Source of the DNA: Sambucus nigra
Taxonomy: Eukaryota; Streptophyta; Magnoliopsida; Dipsacales; Adoxaceae
Reading direction: 5' to 3'
DNA length: 64,000 nucleotides
Assembly: GCA_949130495.1 (NCBI GenBank)
Contig: OX422217.1
Span: 540,455,137-540,519,136 of the forward strand
Part shown: positions 57,441-64,000 of the stretch, one piece after another
Layout of the letters: every line of letters starts with the position of its first letter
Position numbering within the stretch: position 1 is the stretch's first letter
Notes under the pieces: generated by a model
Databases searched by the model: none
What the model was told of the DNA's origin: nothing
The model's input: the letters and a program-made list of their open reading frames with translations, nothing else
Position numbers and translations under genes: made by a program

Positions 57441-58098
57441 ACTTTTTTAAAACACCAGACAAGGTTATATTAGAAAACAAAAATTCATTGGAACTTTTTG
57501 AACAGGGATTGCGATCCTTGTAGTCATTAAACATTATCGTTTTCATTATTTACATTCAAGTTACTTTGTAGTTCAATTTCATACTCTTATACCAGAACAG
57601 GTGTAATTCGATGTAGAAGGAGAACTTTGAAGGAGAAGAATAACTTTGAAGTTCATTTCTTTGAACAACAAATGAAAATGGTTTGATCCTCTGAATGCGA
57701 TTCGAAAACGATTCGATCCTTTGAACAACAAATGAAAACGGGTATTGCTTGCTCAATGTTACGTTGAACAGCAAATGAAGATGAAAACAGGTATATATAT
57801 ATATATATATTTGGGTATTCAAATGGGTAGTGTATTCAATGTACCAACCTGATGTTTAATCTTTAGTTGAAGGATAATGAATTTGAAGATGAAAAGTTTA
57901 GAAGTTGAAGATGAAAGGTTTGGAGGTTTGCATGTGTAGAGAAATGGAGGAAAAGTGTGTAAATGATTATTAGAACTTTAAATATGTGGTGGCCCTGATG
58001 TGGTATTATGAAGTAACTATTAGAATTTAGTGGTATTTTGTAGTAAAAATAAAGTTGTGGTATTTTGGAGCAAAATATGAGGTACCCTTATAAACCCT
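57441..58098. other. MULE right terminal region
   Basis: It holds a short (TA)n run (57792-57810) and a direct repeat with TTTGAACAACAAATGAAAA (about 57660 and 57720). From about 57900 to 58098 the TIR-like sequence matches the left end in inverted order. No gene is supported. Confidence 0.6.
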
Positions 58099-58107
58099 CA
58101 TTATCTT

Positions 58108-58406
58108 TGCTAATCAGATTTTCTTCAAAAGTCTAATGCTTGGGAGAAATGTGTTGGGCTGATCCTTCGTCTGAGAATTAGTGATTAATTATAATAGACA
58201 ATTTACTTTAGCATTTCATGTGGACATTTTACTTAAAGGTGAAAGAAATTAGACAAATCACATAGGATATAGTCCAAAGTGCTTCTTGTCTTTAATAATA
58301 AGGCATTTAAACAACCTGCTAGGTTCAGATTTCCTTACATTCTACTTGATTTAAGGTTTTGAGTGGTAGTTTGTCATTAAGAGTTATACAAGTCAATTAT
58401 CAATAT
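58108..58406. other. Unassigned DNA between MULE and Copia-C
   Basis: About 300 bp that would have been continuous with the left MULE flank before insertion. I recognise no gene, repeat or TE motif in it. Confidence 0.4.
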
Positions 58407-58928
58407 TGTTAATATATGGGTCGGGTTTTGTACCCGGATCCATAATTCGCCCACCGTGATATGGATTATCCAATTTAGTGTTGGATAAATCATTATTATA
58501 ATAATTAAGTATTTATTATAATAGAGGAGTCTTAAATATAACAGATAAGAAGAGTCCAACTAACTCCTTGATTTTTGGAACTCTTATCTGTTATATATAG
58601 ATATCCTATTTGGTGATTACAAGTAACAACAGAAAATATACGATACATATTTTCGGTATCTCTCTCTCTCTAGAAATCCTCCTACACAAATCATCTCTCT
58701 CTCTTGATCCATCATCAACGGATCTTGGATTTGTGAGCGTGACTTTCAAAGGGGCAACTCTTGTAGCCAACCCGGATTTTCACGAGACGCGAAGCGTACA
58801 CGGAGGAAGAACTCGCAGATTCGGTGTTGGCTTGTATCAAACAACGTGCATCGATCATCGGGTTACATTCCGCCTTTGAGGTAATCCGAAAACCCGTATG
58901 TGCTATGTGTATATACTGTGAAATTACA
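58407..58928 (+). repeat. Copia-C 5' LTR with a promoter-proximal hairpin
   Basis: About 522 bp from TGTTAATATA to GAAATTACA, directly before the primer site. A perfect 15-bp inverted repeat (ATATAACAGATAAGA at 58536-58550, its complement at 58582-58596) brackets 31 bases and ends in the TATATATAG stretch that is the likely TATA box. A (CT)n tract lies at 58663-58674 and 58695-58704. The left boundary is inferred. Confidence 0.7.
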
Positions 58929-58929
58929 T

Positions 58930-58941
58930 TGGTATCAGAGC
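58930..58941 (+). other. Copia-C primer binding site (initiator Met tRNA)
   Basis: TGGTATCAGAGC, one base after the LTR end. Confidence 0.92.
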
Positions 58942-60578
58942 TTTTTAATTTGTTTGATCGCCGGATTATTCGTCGGATTATTTTTTTTGTACATAAACTC
59001 CATTAATACCAATTTAAATTCGTTTTAAATTGAGCGCGTAATAATCCGAAATTTTTATAAGGTTTTGTTTATGTGTTGATAAAGAACTCGTACGCGAAAT
59101 TTCATTAATTTTCGTTGAACGGATTGAGAGAAAATCGAAACCCTAATTTCAATTTGAAGTTGTTCCGAATTTTTTTTTGCCAACTTTGAGGCAAAAAACA
59201 GTGGATCAAACGACGATGAAAATCTGTTTTTCTTTTATATAATTGTTCTACGTCGCGAGGGCTTTCCAACCATATATTATTTGTTAATTTTGGATTAAAA
59301 ATGAGCAAGTTATGACCCTCTGAACATGGCTCCATGAAATCGCGAAATCTGGAAATTTTTTGTTTTAAGAAGACGATGAACAGTAATTTTTTTTTTTTTT
59401 TTTTTTTTTATACTCTCGGTTTTGTACCAAACTGTACCCAAACCAAGTCGTGGGGTGGGGTTGGGCCTGGCGCGTGGGGGCTCGGTTTTTGATGTAGAAT
59501 CCAAAAATATTTTTTGGCCCACAGTAAATAGTATTTTTTAATTATTTTAATTTTAAATAATTTTTTGAGGGCCTTAACGATGCGATAAAAATCTGGAAAA
59601 AATATATTTGGATTCAGTAGGCCGAAAGCATTTTTTCCATGTTGTCAAAATATTTTTTACTGCTGTGCTATTATAAAAATGATTTATTGTATTTTTTGAC
59701 ACTTAAATAATGTCTAAAAATTACCGAAAATTGCAGAAAATTATTTCTGACTTAGTGGATGGAAAATTAATATTTTCTGAGCATTTTGACATTCTGAAAA
59801 AATTAATGTATTTTTGGTGGTCCATTTAATTTAGTATTTAATGGATTTTTATGCTTTTATTTAATGATTATTGTCTTGATAACTTGCGTAGTTAACACAA
59901 TAGTTATGTTTGACCATGCTCGCTCCCTAAGTTGGTGAGTGTAGCAATAATTGTCCATTTAAAGGCCTAGGTTATGTGTTTTGCATGATTAAATGGACAA
60001 TTCTGAAAATTAACAGTTGAATGAGCTAGTGTTTGCCTGTTTAATTCCTGTTTTAAGGTTGTTCCTATGTATATGTGCAATCGGACATACCCCGCCCGGC
60101 TTTCAGTAGATATTATGTATAGGCTTCTTCTCCTTTTATTGATTTATTGGTGAGAATGAGAGGTTTTTTAAGCCACATGTAAGGGGATGATTTCTGAATG
60201 CACAACAATACATAGGAATTATCTTAGCACAAGCTCTAAACTGTTAATTAAGGGGACTATGTGGGACCCTGCGCATTTATTGTTGTATGGCGCAAAACTG
60301 GTTATTATAATTTGTTTATCTGCCGTGATTTTAAATTATGATGAATGGATGTAAATGATTAATAGATGTGTTCATTAATCGGATAAAATTTGTTTAAAAA
60401 TCAATTAGAAAATATGCTCTAATTTTACAATATTAGGAGATGACTGCGAGCTTTGCAAACTTTCGATTTTAATATGTAAGAGAAGAAAATATTTTCTAAT
60501 TGGATTTTAGAACAAGTTAAAAAGATGTGTTTTAATAATAATATTAACGTCAATCTTTTGCGCATTTTTCATGTAGTA
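58942..60578 (+). other. Copia-C untranslated leader, 1.6 kb
   Basis: No coding region is supported. A T run of about 28 lies near 59382-59410, and GGACAATT-type sequences occur at 59950 and 59995. The length between primer site and start codon is unusual for copia elements and may hold packaging or translation signals. Confidence 0.6.
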
Positions 60579-63500
60579 ATGGCAAGCAATAACGTAATCG
60601 CCGCTATGACTAAAGAAGATAAGCTAACTAGTAACAACTACAACATATGGCACCGTAAGATCCAATATCTACTCAATCAGCATGAGTTGCTTGATTGTCT
60701 CACCACTGTAATGACTGAACCAGTTGGGAGTAGTACTGCCGCCAGCCGGCGTGAGCATGAGGCCTACCAGGCTTGGGTGAATAAGGATCGTGCTGCCCGC
60801 TTTACTATGCTAAGCCACATGCACGATGACCTTATTGGGCATTACGATCACTTCAAGACAGTTAAAGAACTGTGGGATCAGCTTCGATTCGACTTCGGTG
60901 GTACGTCCACTACGACACTTAGGGGTCTTGTTTTGAAGTTCGAAACTTATCGTAAGGATAATAAGCACACGATGACTGAGCATCTTCGAGTGATGTCCAC
61001 CTTGATTCGTGAGCTTAAGGAAGCTGATCACATTCTCTCTGACGAGCAACAGGTTCAGGCTGTTATCCGCTCCCTTCCTGATTCATGGGTGCACAAGAAA
61101 CAAATAATGACTCACAATGACAGTATTAAGAATTTTTCTGACATATCTCGTCATGTTGAGCTTGAGGCGGAGCGCCAAGAGGCGAACCGTGCTGCTGTCC
61201 TTGTCGCCCAGAGTGGCAGACGTCAGGGAAATAGGCCCAGGCAAAATGGAAATGGAAAGCAGACTAAGCAGGCTGGGGCAAATGGCCCTAAAGGGAAAAA
61301 GATAACAAAAGCCAAAAGAGGCAAGCGTGGTGGGAAGAAAGATATTTCCAAAGTCAAGTGCTACAATTGTGGAAATAAGGGTCACTTTGCTCGTGATTGC
61401 ACTGAGCCAAAGAAGGTATCCTCTTTCCTTTCCTCTTCATTTTCACCTCTCCATATTTGTGTATGTTCTCATGTATTAGTTGCTCATTCTATTCCTATGT
61501 GGATTGTAGATACAGGAGCAACAAAACATGTGACAAGGGATAGAGGAGGATTTGTAGATTATCGCCGTATTCCAGCCGGTACTCAGAGTGTCTACATGGG
61601 AAATGGTGCTCGTGAAGATGCTGTAGGAGTCGGTTCGTACGAACTCCACCTTAGCACTGGGACCAAGCTACTTCTTCGTGATGTGCTCTATGTGCCTGGA
61701 ATAAAGCATAATTTACTTTCAGTTTTAGCTTTATCAGACTATGGTTTTTCTTTCAGTTTTAATAGTAGTGGTTTGAATATTATTTTGGATAATATTATTT
61801 GTGGACATGGATCTTTATGGAATAATTTGTTTAAAATAGATTTATTTGATTCTGTTTCTTCAACTTCATTATCATATATTGCAAATGTTGATGTTGATTC
61901 AGTTACTTGGCATGCTAGACTTGGGCATATAGGAAAAGATAGGATGGCCCGATTAGCTAGAGAAGGCCTTTTAGGCCCACTCGCTAAGGTCGACCTACCT
62001 ATATGTGAGCCTTGTTTGGCAGGAAAAGCCTGTAGAAAGCCTTTTGGTAAGGCTTTACGAGCTAATCAACCTCTAGAACTAGTACACTCAGACATATGTG
62101 GACCTATGAGCGTTAAGGCACGTCATGGCGCCTCTCATTTTCTTACGTTTATTGATGACTATACGCAATTTGGACATGTCTACCTGATCGCTCACCGCTA
62201 TGAAGCTTTGGATTGTTTCAAACGCTATATAGCAGAGGTTGAGAATCAGCAATCGAAGAGGTTAAAAACTTTTCGTACTGACAGAGGACGCGAATACTTA
62301 TCTGATCAGTTCAAAGAAACGTGTGAAGAAAAGGGGATACGCAGACAATTAACTACCCCTCACACTCCACAACAAAATGGTGTTGCAGAGAGAAGGAATA
62401 GAACTCTTCTAGATATGACTAGATCTATGATGGCGCAGGCCAACCTCCCAATATCCTTCTGGGGGGATGCTCTTTTGACTGCTGCCTACATACTGAATAG
62501 AGTGCCTTCTCAGTCAGTTTCCTCCACACCTTATGAACTATGGAGAGGCGAAAGACCCAATTTGGATCACTTGCGCCCTTGGGGTTCGGCAGGCTATGTT
62601 CACACAACTTCTCATAAGTTCGGGAAGTTAGGCCCTAGAGCTCGAAAGCATATCTTTATAAGATATTCTGAGAGCTCAAAAGGCTACGTTATGTACGGTG
62701 AACACCCTGATGGAGGAATGACTGAAATAGAGTCACGTGATGTCGAATTCTTAGAAAAGGATTTCCCTAGCACAAGCAATACAAAAGAGGATCTTGAACT
62801 CTATGAGTTAGAGGATACTGAAAACACTTTACCATCTTCAGGCGAGGCTGGGGAATTAGTTCCTCCTCCTGTAATCGCTGAAGATAGTAGTGGTCTTCAG
62901 CCTAGTGGGAGCATTCCAGATAGTGTGAGTGCACCACCACTAGATACTCACGATTCTCAGGTTCGCCGTAGTAAGCGAGGAAACATTCCACGTCGTCATT
63001 TTGAGATTGAGGGGAATACTTTCCTAAGCATTGCTTTAGATGAGGAAGAGCCAACTTCTTTTGCAGAAGTTCTTTCCTCAAGTGCTAAGGATGAGTGGAT
63101 GGTTGCTATACAGGAAGAATTGAGCTCCATGGCTAAAAATAAAGTCTGGGAGTTAGTTGACCTTCCACCCGGGCGCAAGACTATTGGGAACAAATGGGTT
63201 CTAAAGGTCAAGCGCAAAGCGGATGGTTCAATTGACAAGTATAAGGCACGCCTTGTGGCGAAAGGCTATACCCAACGAGAGGGTGTAGACTATGAAGAGA
63301 CATTCTCCCCAGTGGTGAGGTTTGCCTCTATCCGCCTTATCTTACCTATTGTCGCGCAAATGAATTTAGAACTATTTCAGATGGATGTTAAGACTGCTTT
63401 TCTCAATGGAGAACTTGACGAAGAGATCTATATGGAACAACCTGTGGGTTTTGTATCCAAAGGACAAGAGCGCAAAGTCTTCCGCCTAAAACGTTCTATA

Positions 63501-64000
63501 TATGGCCTCAAGCAATCGTCAAGGCAGTGGTATTTCCGATTTCATCATGACATTACCTCTGTTGGTTTTGAGATGATTGAAGAAGATCACTGCGTATATC
63601 TTAAACGATCCAAGAAAAGTGTTCTTATCCTTTCATTGTATGTCGACGACATTTTGTTAGCTGGGAATGACCTGGACTCCATTGTCGCCACTAAAGAGTG
63701 GCTGTCCTCTACTTTTGAGATGAAGGACATGGGTGAAGCAAATTATGTGCTGGGGGTTAAGATCGTGAGAAATCGATCTATGAAGCTTCTCTGTTTGTCT
63801 CAGGAGACTTACGTAAAGAAGATTCTGGAAAGGTTTCGCATGCATAACTCTAAACCCATAGACACTCCAATGGAGAAAGGGTGTACATTGAGCCTAGATG
63901 ATTGTCCAAGAACTGATGAAGAAAAGAATCAAATGTCTAAAGTGCCATATGCACAGGCCATAGGGAGTCTGATGTACGCTATGTTGTGTACGCGTCCAGA
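60579..64000 (+). CDS. Copia-C gag-pol polyprotein (partial at 3' end, no stops)
   Basis: From ATG 60579 I read 1140 codons without a stop to the window edge. Gag begins MASNNVIAAMTKEDKLTSNN; UBN2-type gag fills residues 20-210. A basic stretch leads to the zinc knuckle CYNCGNKGHFARDC (261-274). The protease active site is WIVDTGATKHVT (Asp 311). GAG-pre-integrase WHARLGHIGKDRMARLARE begins at 444 with CEPC. The integrase triad is Asp 505 (VHSDICGP), Asp 568 (FRTDRGREY) and Glu 604 (NGVAERRN), the normal D,D-35-E spacing. RT has Asp 936 (QMDVKTAFLNGEL) and the Y-V-D-D box at 1021-1024. RNase H is beyond the edge. Gag and pol share one frame, so processing would rely on the protease. All catalytic residues visible are standard. 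The exact copia lineage is not assigned. Confidence 0.93.
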   Translation, partial: MASNNVIAAMTKEDKLTSNNYNIWHRKIQYLLNQHELLDCLTTVMTEPVGSSTAASRREHEAYQAWVNKDRAARFTMLSHMHDDLIGHYDHFKTVKELWDQLRFDFGGTSTTTLRGLVLKFETYRKDNKHTMTEHLRVMSTLIRELKEADHILSDEQQVQAVIRSLPDSWVHKKQIMTHNDSIKNFSDISRHVELEAERQEANRAAVLVAQSGRRQGNRPRQNGNGKQTKQAGANGPKGKKITKAKRGKRGGKKDISKVKCYNCGNKGHFARDCTEPKKVSSFLSSSFSPLHICVCSHVLVAHSIPMWIVDTGATKHVTRDRGGFVDYRRIPAGTQSVYMGNGAREDAVGVGSYELHLSTGTKLLLRDVLYVPGIKHNLLSVLALSDYGFSFSFNSSGLNIILDNIICGHGSLWNNLFKIDLFDSVSSTSLSYIANVDVDSVTWHARLGHIGKDRMARLAREGLLGPLAKVDLPICEPCLAGKACRKPFGKALRANQPLELVHSDICGPMSVKARHGASHFLTFIDDYTQFGHVYLIAHRYEALDCFKRYIAEVENQQSKRLKTFRTDRGREYLSDQFKETCEEKGIRRQLTTPHTPQQNGVAERRNRTLLDMTRSMMAQANLPISFWGDALLTAAYILNRVPSQSVSSTPYELWRGERPNLDHLRPWGSAGYVHTTSHKFGKLGPRARKHIFIRYSESSKGYVMYGEHPDGGMTEIESRDVEFLEKDFPSTSNTKEDLELYELEDTENTLPSSGEAGELVPPPVIAEDSSGLQPSGSIPDSVSAPPLDTHDSQVRRSKRGNIPRRHFEIEGNTFLSIALDEEEPTSFAEVLSSSAKDEWMVAIQEELSSMAKNKVWELVDLPPGRKTIGNKWVLKVKRKADGSIDKYKARLVAKGYTQREGVDYEETFSPVVRFASIRLILPIVAQMNLELFQMDVKTAFLNGELDEEIYMEQPVGFVSKGQERKVFRLKRSIYGLKQSSRQWYFRFHHDITSVGFEMIEEDHCVYLKRSKKSVLILSLYVDDILLAGNDLDSIVATKEWLSSTFEMKDMGEANYVLGVKIVRNRSMKLLCLSQETYVKKILERFRMHNSKPIDTPMEKGCTLSLDDCPRTDEEKNQMSKVPYAQAIGSLMYAMLCTRP

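Larger units (their letters stand above)
34866..58098 (+). mobile_element. Mutator-like element (MULE) with transposase-OTU and PMD genes
   Basis: A candidate 9-bp duplication is TATTATCTT (34857-34865) versus CATTATCTT (58099-58107). The ends are inverted and degenerate: GGGAATTTCTAAGG... on the left against (A)GGGTTTATAAGGGTACC on the right strand, with ACAAAATACCAC, GGGCCACCACAT and CCAAACC shared in the same order over about 200 bp. Inside are a FAR1-type/MULE transposase (35805-37737), its OTU extension (54127-54920) and an opposite-strand PMD gene (55622-56635). Of the 23.2 kb span, 16.4 kb is a later nested retrotransposon, so the MULE itself was about 6.8 kb. All genes carry stops. 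Confidence 0.75.
58407..64000 (+). mobile_element. Copia-C: apparently intact Ty1/copia element, runs off right edge
   Basis: 5' LTR, primer site, long leader and an unbroken gag-pol frame as far as the window goes. RNase H and the 3' LTR lie beyond 64000, so LTR identity and target duplication cannot be judged. Among the elements in this window it is the best candidate for a recently active copy. Confidence 0.88.

Noticed and set aside
58610..58879. 89-codon frame before Copia-C
   Set aside because: It lies within the 5' LTR and has no recognisable domain.

Overview
The window is a plant nuclear segment, most likely from a eudicot, made almost entirely of nested transposable elements. The evidence is the set of families: Ty1/copia and Ty3/gypsy elements with initiator-Met-tRNA-type or TTGGCGCC-type primer sites, a Tekay/Del chromovirus with a chromodomain, a Sirevirus-like copia, a CACTA transposon, and a Mutator-like element (MULE) carrying plant-type OTU and PMD domains. 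I see no intact host gene, rRNA or tRNA. The species cannot be told from the sequence. The composition suggests gene-poor, probably pericentromeric or otherwise heterochromatic DNA.

Left part (1-6998): the 5' half of a decayed gypsy element on the minus strand (gag-protease, primer site, LTR at 2219-2627), a (TA)n run, about 2.3 kb of unassigned AT-rich DNA, a copia integrase fragment (Copia-B) and an L1-type LINE reverse transcriptase fragment.

First nest (6999-32643): a plus-strand copia element (Copia-A) is split by three separate insertions. They are a 5.05 kb CACTA element (8818-13866, TSD TTG), a 10.2 kb Tekay-type gypsy (14430-24665, TSD ATCAC, two 3027-bp LTRs) and a 7.2 kb minus-strand copia (Copia-D, 24696-31883), which itself holds a 990-bp solo LTR (25812-26801, TSD CTTAG). 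The Copia-A reading frame resumes across the CACTA and Copia-D junctions once one TSD copy is counted. The CACTA element carries exons of a dynamin-related (DRP3-type) gene with introns kept, and a 168-bp tandem array.

Middle (32644-34865): debris, an A-rich ~39-bp minisatellite, an inverted T-rich arm and a long G run.

Second nest (34866-58098): a MULE with degenerate TIRs encodes a FAR1-type/MULE transposase, continued after the insertion by an OTU-protease-like domain, and on the opposite strand a PMD gene with a visible intron. A Sirevirus-like copia (Copia-E, 37738-54126) sits inside the transposase-OTU reading frame. Inside its 3' LTR sits a young, internally deleted Tat-like gypsy (Gypsy-2, 38699-45282, LTRs about 99% identical) rich in tandem repeats.

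Right part (58407-64000): the 5' part of a copia element (Copia-C) with LTR, primer site, a 1.6 kb leader and one uninterrupted gag-pol frame of at least 1140 codons running off the window. It is the only coding region here that looks undamaged.

Relative order from nesting: Copia-A is older than CACTA, Tekay and Copia-D, and Copia-D is older than its solo LTR. The MULE is older than Copia-E, which is older than Gypsy-2. All boundaries and counts were read by eye.
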